Source: Nitrospirota bacterium (GTDB taxonomy: Bacteria; Nitrospirota; Nitrospiria; Nitrospirales; Nitrospiraceae). From it: a DNA stretch of 40,501 bases. The translations under genes were made by a program, and so were the position numbers. Of this stretch, positions 15,833 to 22,915 are shown in pieces. Numbering within the stretch: position 1 is the stretch's first letter; each line of letters starts with the position of its first letter. The notes beneath the pieces were generated by a model, which saw nothing but the letters and a program-made list of their open reading frames with translations, searched no databases and was not told where the DNA came from. The DNA is taken from contig JAUXQT010000078.1 in assembly GCA_030682135.1 (NCBI GenBank), forward strand, positions 1 through 40,501, written 5' to 3'.

Positions 15833-17272
15833 TCAGGCCGGCTTATTTGCTGGAAGGATGAGAAGGTAAGGTAATTGACGGTCACTCAGCTTCGTCAGAG
15901 GTGGCTTCTTCGCCGAATATCCATTCTGCACGCGTGCCCAATAGCCTCGCGGGGGGACTGGGACCTGCAGTTTGCGGCAGACTTTTCCCAGCATGACACC
16001 CGAGATCCCGTAGGACTTGGCCACCTCCTGGACGGGTTGTGACCAGACTTGTTCGTAGAGCGCCGCTCGGTCATAGCGGCTCATGAGCCGCGCGAGTTCG
16101 TCCCTTCGTTTCTCGCGCTCGCTGACGGGTTTTTTTATGAGCCCCAAGGCGAGCAGTCGCCCCTGGATAGTGGGGGGCCGGATGAGCTCTTGGTAGGTCT
16201 CTGGCGCACAGACCTTCGGTCGCTTCAGGCGTGACAGGATCGTCTTCAGTTCGTAATCGTTGACCTTCATGATCAATCGCCGAATGTCTGCAATCCGTTT
16301 AGGGTTCGTCTCCTCCCAGCGTACTCGGCATGAAAGGAGAGCCTCTATAGCCCAAGTTCCAGTACGACTGGCCCAGGGGAATGGATTGCCGATCCGTAGG
16401 AGATGGGTTGACAGAATTGAGGTCAAATCCTTTGGCGGCTGGATGGTCGCAAGGAAGGCAATAACGGACTCATTCTTCGCGTACTGGTATAGATTGTCGA
16501 AGTCGTCACGGGCAGGATCGGGGCTAAGCCGCTTGAGAATGGTTAGGTGCCCCTCGTTGGTAGCTTGTTCGATTGCCGACCAGCCGGTGAAGCGCTCTTC
16601 CCCATTCTCCGCTTCAACATCCTCCGAAAGGCCCGAATCGGAATTTTGAGTGAACGCGCGCGCGTCAGCTCCGGCCCAGAGACAGAGGTTGACGCCTTTC
16701 TCGTTCCCTGCCTTTGCATGCTCGCCGAGAGCCATATCGAGCTCGTACTGGATCTTCGGGTCTTCTGCCCGGTGCCGCTTCATGAACCCAAGGAGCGGAC
16801 GGTTTGAGGTTCCGTGGCCCAAGATAGATGCCATCTCGTGACGTTGAGTCAAGTCGTACCCTGCGGCCCTGAATCGCTCATACAGCTCCACGTTGTAGGT
16901 GTTGAGCACGGTATAGACATCAGCACTCTTCAAATCAGCTCCCCAGTCGAGGAGGAGATCAAAGAGGTCCCAACGCCGGGCGTGCAAGACCATGTCGAGG
17001 GGAGAGTACCGCTCCAATTCAACCTGATAGCCTTTGCTCAAGAGGAGAACCGCGAGTGAGTATTGGCCAGTCTCAAGAGCTATCTGCAGCGCCGTCTTCG
17101 GTCGTGTGCCCTTCGGGATGGTTTGCGGCGCAACCTGGATCGGCTTGCCTTCAGCGATCCAACGTTCGACCTCGTACAGGCGTCCGTCCCGACACAGTTG
17201 GTGGAGGGCTCGGACGTCTTCAGAGGATTGGGCAAGAAGACGATGCCAGTCGTGATTCTGGTCTTCGGCCAT
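15833..17272 (-). CDS. Ankyrin-repeat protein with C-terminal helix-turn-helix-like domain
   Basis: From M at 17272 this is a 479-residue soluble protein. The first ~200 residues contain ankyrin-like pairs (TALQIALETGQYSLAVLLLS, SPLDMVLHARRWDLFDLLLD). A further repeat-like stretch includes TGWSAIEQATNEGHLTILKR. The C-terminus carries YDRAALYEQVWSQPVQEVAK, then SYGISGVMLGKVCRKLQVPV and PPRGYWARVQNG. That module recurs in many bacterial proteins and looks like a helix-turn-helix DNA-binding unit. The start is uncertain: 17368 and 17332 are also possible and none has a convincing ribosome site; 17272 was chosen because the upstream residues look non-conserved. The fusion of protein-binding repeats with a DNA-binding module suggests a regulator or a defence/host-interaction protein, but function is unknown. 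Confidence 0.75.
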   Translation of the reverse strand: MAEDQNHDWHRLLAQSSEDVRALHQLCRDGRLYEVERWIAEGKPIQVAPQTIPKGTRPKTALQIALETGQYSLAVLLLSKGYQVELERYSPLDMVLHARRWDLFDLLLDWGADLKSADVYTVLNTYNVELYERFRAAGYDLTQRHEMASILGHGTSNRPLLGFMKRHRAEDPKIQYELDMALGEHAKAGNEKGVNLCLWAGADARAFTQNSDSGLSEDVEAENGEERFTGWSAIEQATNEGHLTILKRLSPDPARDDFDNLYQYAKNESVIAFLATIQPPKDLTSILSTHLLRIGNPFPWASRTGTWAIEALLSCRVRWEETNPKRIADIRRLIMKVNDYELKTILSRLKRPKVCAPETYQELIRPPTIQGRLLALGLIKKPVSEREKRRDELARLMSRYDRAALYEQVWSQPVQEVAKSYGISGVMLGKVCRKLQVPVPPRGYWARVQNGYSAKKPPLTKLSDRQLPYLLILPANKPA

Positions 17273-17463
17273 GGTGACTGATTCTAGTGAGGTGCGTGAT
17301 GCTGCGCCAGCCGCTTCTTCCTTTCGGTCCATCTGCGTCGGCCAGGGAATGGAAATGGAAAATATCATACTGGGGCCACTGCTTCATGACTATTTTAAGC
17401 TATACGAGGGTCATGTTTTCGTAACACACTGAATAGCAAAACTTAATATGTCATTACATTGTC

Positions 17464-17492
17464 TTGACATTGGTGAACTATGAAGATACGAT
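17464..17492 (+). promoter_or_regulatory. Promoter and possible operator of the DUF1778-GNAT module
   Basis: TTGACA (17464-17469) and TACGAT (17487-17492) are 17 bases apart, a near-consensus sigma-70 promoter. An inverted repeat ATGTC...GACAT (17449-17470) overlaps the -35 box and is a candidate binding site for the ribbon-helix-helix antitoxin. Confidence 0.55.
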
Positions 17493-17515
17493 TTGACGTA
17501 ATGGGAGGTGGCAAC

Positions 17516-17818
17516 ATGGCAGCACAAGCCGTTCGGACTGAAAAACTGGATCTTCGACTGAGCTCCGCAGCCAAGCGGAGATTGGAAGCCGCTGCATCCG
17601 TTGCCAGTCGTTCGCTGAGCGCATTTGTCCTTGAAAGCGCGCTGTCTCAGGCCGAGCAAACGCTGGCCGATCGCCACACATTTGTACTGAGTAAAGCGAA
17701 ATGGGCTGAGTTTCAGCGGGCATTGGATGCTCCCGTTCGGTCTCTCCCTCGTCTCCAGCGTTTATTGACTGAGCCTGGATATTTTGACGCGGTTCCTGCT
17801 CCGACGGAAGAGCGGTGA
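17516..17818 (+). CDS. DUF1778-family (TacA/AtaR-like) antitoxin
   Basis: This 100-residue antitoxin is expected to bind the adjacent GNAT toxin with its C-terminal tail and the operator with its N-terminal ribbon-helix-helix. The N-terminus shows TEKLDLRLSSAAKRRLEAAA and SRSLSAFVLESALSQAE, the classic beta-helix-helix pattern, followed by the DUF1778 signature DRHTFVLSKAKWAEFQRALD. The start at 17516 is preferred over 17480: a GGGAGG site lies 8 bases upstream and the 17480 ATG falls inside the promoter. The TGA stop overlaps the GTG start of the toxin by four bases. The module is compact and intact. Confidence 0.9.
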   Translation: MAAQAVRTEKLDLRLSSAAKRRLEAAASVASRSLSAFVLESALSQAEQTLADRHTFVLSKAKWAEFQRALDAPVRSLPRLQRLLTEPGYFDAVPAPTEER

Positions 17819-18309
17819 TTCCCAGGATCGAAAAGCTTCACCCTCGTCACGCCGTTGACGCATTCGACTGCGGTAACCAAGATCTCAATCGTTTTCTGCA
17901 AAAGTATGCGCTGCCGAATCAGAGCAGCGGGGCATCAACCACCTATGTCGGGTTGGCGGATCACACGGTGATTGGCTATTACTCTCTGGCTGTGGGATCG
18001 GTGGAGTATGAACAGGTGCCAGCACGAGTCACGAAGGGACTCGCTCATCATCCCATTCCTGTCATGCTGCTCGCACGTCTCGCCGTCGACCATCAATGGC
18101 AAAAAAAAGGGGTTGGGGCAGGATTGCTGAGAGATGCCATGTTGCGGACGCTTCAAGCCGCAGACATTGTGGGAGTTCGCGCCCTCCTAGTCCATGCCAA
18201 AGATCAGCATGCCACAGGGTTCTACCAGCATTTTGACTTCATCCCGTCACCCAGCGATCCGTTACATCTGTTGATTCTGCTGAAAGATGTGAGAAAGATC
18301 GTTTCTTAA
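17815..18309 (+). CDS. GNAT-family toxin (TacT/AtaT-like acetyltransferase)
   Basis: This 164-residue GNAT protein follows the antitoxin with a GTGA overlap. In this family the enzyme acetylates the amino group of charged tRNAs and stops translation. The family opening FDCGNQDLNRFLQKYA is present, then TYVGLADHTVIGYYSLAVGS. Next come LLARLAVDHQWQKKGVGAGLL, with the acetyl-CoA pyrophosphate-binding QxxGxG/A-type loop (KKGVGAG), and GFYQHFDFIPSP with the catalytic-type Tyr. Length and domain order are normal and nothing is broken. The GTG start follows from the four-base overlap. Its exact tRNA specificity cannot be read from sequence. Confidence 0.9.
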   Translation: MIPRIEKLHPRHAVDAFDCGNQDLNRFLQKYALPNQSSGASTTYVGLADHTVIGYYSLAVGSVEYEQVPARVTKGLAHHPIPVMLLARLAVDHQWQKKGVGAGLLRDAMLRTLQAADIVGVRALLVHAKDQHATGFYQHFDFIPSPSDPLHLLILLKDVRKIVS

Positions 18310-18394
18310 CACCTAGGTGACCTTCGCGTTCCACAGGCTATGCGGTAAAAGACTTCATACGATCTGCTCAGGTGGGAAAAGGGGAGGCGGGCCT

Positions 18395-18762
18395 ATGAAA
18401 CGCGCGACGGTGACGAAAGGTAGTGAAAATATCTTTCGAGATTTTTGGTTTTCGGAAGAACGGTCCGCAGAACTGATTCTGAAAAGCAGTTTACTGCAGG
18501 CGCGTCAGGAGACCATCAGGGGACGAGGTTGGAAGCAGCCACCCAACTCGGTATTGACCAAGCCAAGATCTCGAAGCTACTCGCCGGCCAGATGGCCGGG
18601 TTCTCGGTCGAACGTCTCGTTCACTTCCTCTCCTTGCTGGGCCAAGATGTAGAAGTCACCGTGCGGCGGGCTCCGCGCGGACAGCGATATGACACGGTCC
18701 GCGCGAAAGCATCTAAGCGATCGAGTACGGTTGCGGCAGCTCGATCGGAGAAAATGCCATGA
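18395..18762 (+). pseudogene. Frameshifted Xre-type helix-turn-helix antitoxin
   Basis: The N-terminal part (from ATG 18395, with GGAGG upstream) reads MKRATVTKGSENIFRDFWFS, then EERSAELILKSSLLQARQET and IRGRGWKQ. The expected continuation EAATQLGIDQAKISKLLAGQ then MAGFSVERLVHFLSLLGQDV occurs in a different frame, which stops at 18762. The break lies near 18525-18545, where GGTTGGAAGCAG is followed directly by the second-frame GCAGCC; loss of a few bases in a short repeat would explain it. Together the pieces give the ~95-residue Xre antitoxins that follow RelE/HigB-type toxins. No such toxin gene is seen upstream. A sequencing or assembly indel is an alternative. Confidence 0.7.
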
Positions 18763-19079
18763 TTAAGAATGGCATGCGGCCGGTTCATCCAGGAGAAATC
18801 CTGTTCGAGGAGTTCATGAAGCCCGCAGAGCCGTCGATCAATGCCAATATTCTTGCCAAGGCCCTCGAAGTTCCGGCGAACCGGATTACGGCGATTATCA
18901 AAGGGCAGCGCGGCATTACGGGCGATACGGCGGTACGGTTGGCGACGTTCTTTAATACCACCGCTGAGTTCTGGATGAATCTCCAGAAGACGTATGAGTT
19001 ACGCCTTGCCGAAATAGCACTTTCAGGTAAGGTCAGGAAACATATCGAGCAACGCAGAGAAGCCTTCGTCTCCGCCTAA
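18759..19079 (+). CDS. higA: HigA-family addiction module antitoxin
   Basis: This 106-residue helix-turn-helix antitoxin carries the HigA signature MRPVHPGEILFEEFMKPAEP, then ILAKALEVPANRITAIIKGQ and RGITGDTAVRLATFFNTTAE FWMNLQKTYEL. HigA normally represses its operon and neutralises the mRNA-cleaving toxin HigB, which usually lies just upstream. Here the upstream neighbour is the frameshifted Xre gene, with a four-base ATGA overlap, and no higB-like frame is visible on either side. It is therefore an orphan antitoxin, perhaps a repressor only. Two Met codons (18759 and 18774) are possible starts; the second gives the usual MRPVHPGE N-terminus. Confidence 0.85.
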   Translation: MIKNGMRPVHPGEILFEEFMKPAEPSINANILAKALEVPANRITAIIKGQRGITGDTAVRLATFFNTTAEFWMNLQKTYELRLAEIALSGKVRKHIEQRREAFVSA

Positions 19080-19159
19080 TGATGAGATGCGTAGTTCCAG
19101 TGTTGCGGTCTCCCTCACCGGATCACTTCTTCTCGCCCCTGTAAAATGTTTGTGAGTTG

Positions 19160-19282
19160 ACAAAACGCCTCCGGATGGACCGGAGGATTCCCATGGAGGC
19201 ACTCAATGCTTCAATGCATGGGCGGCAATCCACTCACGTTACACGCAACCGTGAGTAAGGCCTCCAGGCCATTGAGCCCAAC
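19160..19282. repeat. Cluster of nested inverted repeats, intergenic
   Basis: CCTCCGG/CCGGAGG (19168-19186) forms a 7-bp hairpin with a 5-base loop, probably ending the higA transcript. ACTCACG/CGTGAGT (19232-19256) is a second hairpin. GGAGGCACTCAATG (about 19196-19208) and its partial inverse around GGCCTCCAGGCCATTGAG (19258-19276) can bracket the second. The whole looks like a folded non-coding element of unknown nature. The rest of 19080-19694 holds only the small frame at 19295 and the promoter at 19568. Confidence 0.4.
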
Positions 19283-19294
19283 TGAGGTCCCGTT

Positions 19295-19441
19295 ATGCCA
19301 TGCTCCGGATTGATCCTCGAATGGGCGAGAGAACGTCGTGGCGAAGAACAGTCCCTTCTCGCTGCTATTTTCCCAGATCAAGGCCTTCATGTTGCCGACT
19401 TTGAGCGTGTTCGCGGGTTTGTCATTCCTGGCGATTCTTAA
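19295..19441 (+). CDS. Possible 48-residue small protein or gene remnant
   Basis: An open frame from ATG 19295 reads MPCSGLILEWARERRGEEQS and continues to GFVIPGDS. The composition is protein-like and more convincing than the hydrophobic overlapping frame at 19338-19529. There is no clear ribosome site and no family is recognised. It may be a remnant of a longer gene. Confidence 0.25.
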   Translation: MPCSGLILEWARERRGEEQSLLAAIFPDQGLHVADFERVRGFVIPGDS

Positions 19442-19567
19442 CTGTTCTAGTTCAATTCGACGTGTCTCTCCTTGGGGCTCATCCTGCCATTTTGTCGGGT
19501 TTTCTAAGACAGGAATAACACCTGTGTGATTTTGTGTGCTCGATTGTCTGGAGAACGGGTAGGGGAG

Positions 19568-19597
19568 TTGCGCGTAGGAATGGTTCCCACTTATACT
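19568..19597 (+). promoter_or_regulatory. Putative promoter upstream of the sigma factor gene
   Basis: TTGCGC (19568-19573) and TATACT (19592-19597) are separated by 18 bases, about 100 bases before the sigma factor ATG. This would give the operon-like array an ordinary vegetative promoter; an autoregulatory ECF promoter was not recognised. Confidence 0.4.
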
Positions 19598-19694
19598 GCA
19601 GCCCCCTGGGACTGAGGGTAACTAATAAGTCCGTATTTTCACAAGCGCCGAACGGTTAAGTTGTGAGTGGCTCTATGGAGTCGCTTGGCGGTTC

Positions 19695-20729
19695 ATGGAG
19701 CTTCGAGTGCATCAGCCTTCCGATCCTGAATCTCGTTCCAGCCCACAATCAATACTTCTTGAAGATCTCCTTCGGCTTTCCCTTGAGGTGAGAGCGGCCC
19801 ATGTCCAGCAATCTGGAGCTGTTGATCTCGATGCGACACTCCAACGTCTGCGACGTGAGGGGGTCGATATCCCTGAACGGATGGGGAACCGTCTTGCATG
19901 GGCGGTTGCCTTCAATATGGAAGGACCTCCTGATGTCGTAGTTGATGGTATAGCAGCGCCTCGTCGAGGAGCTCGAAGATACAAGGATCATTGGCCATTC
20001 ATCGCATGTTTTGCTGACATCTGGTCCCGGCTGACCAAGTCATGGATCTCATCAAACCCTGGTCATACATCAACCCTACTGGACGAACTCGGCCTCTCCG
20101 TGCTCTGCGAGCAAAAATCTGAATGGCAGGAACCATTATCTCGCCTGGTCGATGTGAAAGCGGCCGATGAGGTCTTTAAGTTCGTCTATGTCAGGAATAA
20201 GGCGAAAGTTGTGGGGCGCGTAAGAAAGGTATTTGGGGAGCGAGCCGATAGCCCGGAGGACATCGCAGACGAAGCCTGGACAGATGTGTTTCGTGACTAC
20301 TGGAGCTCCGAGGCGCGTAGAAGATTTCTTGGCACCAGTCAGATCTCAACGATGGTCTGTCAGATGGCTCTGTATAAGGCGATTGATAGGATCCGTGAGA
20401 AGGGAGCCTTTGTGACCGAAGGGGGATCAGTGGGTGATGCCGCTGACGAGCCCCGTGGTTCCGTGCTGGATAGCCTGGCTGTGTTCGATGATCCAACCGA
20501 GCATATCGCAGGGCAGCAGCTGAAGCGACGAATTCGTGAATGCATAGATCATCAGCTTCCCTTTAAGCAAGGATTGGTGGCTGCAATGGTTTGGCTGGAG
20601 GATAAATCGGCTAAAGAAGTGGCTGAGAGTCTTCTCATCAGTGAGCCGGCCGTTAGTCAGCATCTCAAAAAGGCGCGGGAAACGCTTCGGCCCTATCTGA
20701 AGATGCACGGGTTTGATCTCCCCTCATAG
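19695..20729 (+). CDS. ECF-like RNA polymerase sigma factor with N-terminal extension
   Basis: This 344-residue protein ends in the two conserved regions of an extracytoplasmic-function sigma factor. Region 2 is about residues 155-210 (EVFKFVYVRNKAKVVGRVRK, then DSPEDIADEAWTDVFRDYW), and region 4 is about residues 270-338, with ESLLISEPAVSQHLKKARET as the DNA-binding helix-turn-helix for the -35 box. Known ECF factors are about 180-200 residues, so the first ~150 residues are an extra domain of unknown role. The ATG lacks a clear ribosome site and no other in-frame start is near. The next gene, 76 bases on, encodes a membrane-anchored protein with a cytoplasmic head, the usual position for an anti-sigma factor. 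The target promoters are unknown. Confidence 0.85.
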   Translation: MELRVHQPSDPESRSSPQSILLEDLLRLSLEVRAAHVQQSGAVDLDATLQRLRREGVDIPERMGNRLAWAVAFNMEGPPDVVVDGIAAPRRGARRYKDHWPFIACFADIWSRLTKSWISSNPGHTSTLLDELGLSVLCEQKSEWQEPLSRLVDVKAADEVFKFVYVRNKAKVVGRVRKVFGERADSPEDIADEAWTDVFRDYWSSEARRRFLGTSQISTMVCQMALYKAIDRIREKGAFVTEGGSVGDAADEPRGSVLDSLAVFDDPTEHIAGQQLKRRIRECIDHQLPFKQGLVAAMVWLEDKSAKEVAESLLISEPAVSQHLKKARETLRPYLKMHGFDLPS

Positions 20730-20805
20730 AACAGGGGAACGCGAGCAAGGGTTCAGGGAGCTTAACTCCGCGGGCCTGAGATCGACTAAGAGGTAGGAAA
20801 GGCCA

Positions 20806-22716
20806 ATGCCGATCAACGACGATGACATGGAACGAGTAAAGGCCATTCGTGCCCGGGCACAGGAACGGAGCACGCAAGGCGAGCGACTGGACACTATGGC
20901 CGATGCTGAAGTCATAGCCGCACTGATCGATGGCACCGTTTCGCTCGATGAGATCGATGATGAGACACTGGAACGATGTCGTAAGACCTTCGGGGCAAGT
21001 CATATTGCGCGGTCCATTGTGATGGAGCGACGCAGGGAGGGACAAGGTGATCCGGCCCCCCTTCTGAAAATGGTGCCGGAGAGTGAGTCGACATCAGCAG
21101 TCCCGAAGGCTCCAGCGTCTCGCGGGCCATCCCAACCGGCGAGGTCCTGGTGGCGACAACATTCTCATTTGCTGGCAACGGCAGCATCCCTCGCACTGGT
21201 CTCCATGATCGTAGTCGGAGCGGGGATGCGCGGGATGGAGCCGATTCTGATCGCCATCCAACAGTATGTGTTCAATGGAGTTGAGAAAGGCCCAGGCGCA
21301 GGGAATGCGCCCCTGCGACCGAGCAAAGACTACGCGAGTGGACTGAATATTGATTTTCAATGGCCCTCCCATCCGCCGTTTGATCCTGGTGCCGTAAAAC
21401 CCTGGGGGCCGACTAAGCGTGCGCTCTCCAACGGGTTGCCGGACTTTTCGAAGGAGAGTGTGACGCTGGGAGCAGGAGGTGAAGACCAATTCACAGCCTG
21501 GCGTCTTGCAACAGTGATCATTCGGACGGAAGAAGGAGTGGGGAGCGGCACCTTCATTTCTTCGGATGGATGGCTGTTGACCACGTATCATGTCGTCGAA
21601 GGATCAGTCCAGCAGGCGTCCATGACGGGATCAGTATCGGCGGTTGAGGTCGTCGTCGGCAAAAGTGAAAATGGACGGATCACGCCGAGACCAGCGGTGA
21701 AAGCCCAAGTCTACCGGGTCGATCCCGTGCACGATATCGCCCTGCTCAAACTTGAGGCGTTGCCCGATGGCATGAAAGAAATGCCGTTTGTAACGCTGGC
21801 AGCCGATATCCGTAAGGGAGAAGAGGGTGTTGTGATCGGGGCTCAAGCCAAGGGCCAGGCTTGGTGGGTTCGAAGCGGTAATGTGTCGGGGCTCTTCGAC
21901 TTTCCAAAGAAGTCGAGTCGCAAGGTTGTGGGGAGCGCAGATACGGACAACAGCACGGAACGTACTCATGCCACCATGGTGATCACTGATATCCAGATAG
22001 CTGGTGGAGATTCCGGAGGGCCGCTTCTGAATGCGAAAGGTGAATTAATGGGTCTCACCTTCGCCCCTCCGGTGGATGGACCGGCAGGGTCTATCGGCTG
22101 GCATATCGCATTGACGCATCTGCGCGGCATCGTGGCGGATTTGCCAAGTCAGCCCGAAGCTGTGCCGTTCGATCCCTGGACGATTGGTCTCTCAAATGCC
22201 CGCTTGGGTTTACCTCAGCAAGCCGATGGTGATCGGGATGGCCGCATCGATACCCTGATCTTCCCCTACGTCGCAGATGTCACGGATAGTGCCGGCCGGA
22301 CCGCTCCACAGGCCGTCGCCTTTACCCTGTTCATGGATGTGTCGCAACGCGCCAACTCGAAGCCCAAGGCGTCGGATTTGATGCCGGCTGGGTTATGGTC
22401 GAGAGAAGGCCACGGTAGTTTTCAGTATGACGTATTCATGACCGTTCGAGTCGATGGGAAACTCGTGGTCGGATATACGAATGCCACAGGAGTTGTTGAC
22501 GAACTGCGAATCGGCTCTGCACAGACTGGCAAGATGACCGTTAAATGGCGGAGGGCAAAGCAAGGCGAGTGGTGGCCCTCGTGGCCTTCGATTGGAACCG
22601 CCTTTCTCGATCCGGCGAGGATCGGTGATGGCAAGAGAAGGCAGATCGAAGCGATCTATCAGAATCTTGTGGCTGATCAGTCGGAGAGCCAGTCACCCAA
22701 ACCCAGTACGCCATAA
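20806..22716 (+). CDS. Membrane-anchored trypsin-like serine protease with cytoplasmic N-terminal region
   Basis: This 636-residue protein has a charged, mostly helical N-terminus (1-118) containing MADAEVIAALIDGTVSLDEI. One transmembrane helix follows at about 121-141 (LLATAASLALVSMIVVGAG), then a trypsin/HtrA-type domain. The triad is visible: H262 (TTYHVVEG), D310 (DPVHDIALLKLE) and S403 (IAGGDSGGPLL). A C-terminal beta-rich domain of ~220 residues follows, including DGDRDGRIDTL, a possible calcium-binding loop. The order cytoplasmic head, one TM and periplasmic domain, right after a sigma gene, suggests an anti-sigma-like or signal-transducing role; the head lacks the HxxxCxxC zinc motif of classical anti-sigma factors, so this is inference. 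The ATG has an AGGAAAGG site. The CHAT protease gene follows. Confidence 0.85.
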   Translation: MPINDDDMERVKAIRARAQERSTQGERLDTMADAEVIAALIDGTVSLDEIDDETLERCRKTFGASHIARSIVMERRREGQGDPAPLLKMVPESESTSAVPKAPASRGPSQPARSWWRQHSHLLATAASLALVSMIVVGAGMRGMEPILIAIQQYVFNGVEKGPGAGNAPLRPSKDYASGLNIDFQWPSHPPFDPGAVKPWGPTKRALSNGLPDFSKESVTLGAGGEDQFTAWRLATVIIRTEEGVGSGTFISSDGWLLTTYHVVEGSVQQASMTGSVSAVEVVVGKSENGRITPRPAVKAQVYRVDPVHDIALLKLEALPDGMKEMPFVTLAADIRKGEEGVVIGAQAKGQAWWVRSGNVSGLFDFPKKSSRKVVGSADTDNSTERTHATMVITDIQIAGGDSGGPLLNAKGELMGLTFAPPVDGPAGSIGWHIALTHLRGIVADLPSQPEAVPFDPWTIGLSNARLGLPQQADGDRDGRIDTLIFPYVADVTDSAGRTAPQAVAFTLFMDVSQRANSKPKASDLMPAGLWSREGHGSFQYDVFMTVRVDGKLVVGYTNATGVVDELRIGSAQTGKMTVKWRRAKQGEWWPSWPSIGTAFLDPARIGDGKRRQIEAIYQNLVADQSESQSPKPSTP

Positions 22717-22915
22717 CGCCCTGACGGCGGAGCCAAGCAAGGCCCCAACAAGCTCTGATCCAGGGGAGCCGGGGGAATGAAAGCTCGTCAGTAGGCGAAC
22801 TCAAGCACATGTGGGAGTGGATGTGATGCTCTGTACTGGAGTCACTGTAGACCAAGGCCACATGCAGATTCTGAAGTCTCCCGATCATATCGCTAGGCAG
22901 AATGAGGCCGTGAGG

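Noticed and set aside
19232-19300. Integron attC site because of nested inverted repeats and CGTTATGCC
   Set aside because: The sequence does not fit the GTTRRRY core, no matching left core is present, and no integrase or cassette array is seen.
19338-19529. 63-codon hydrophobic plus-strand frame
   Set aside because: No ribosome site or family character, and it overlaps a more protein-like frame at 19295.
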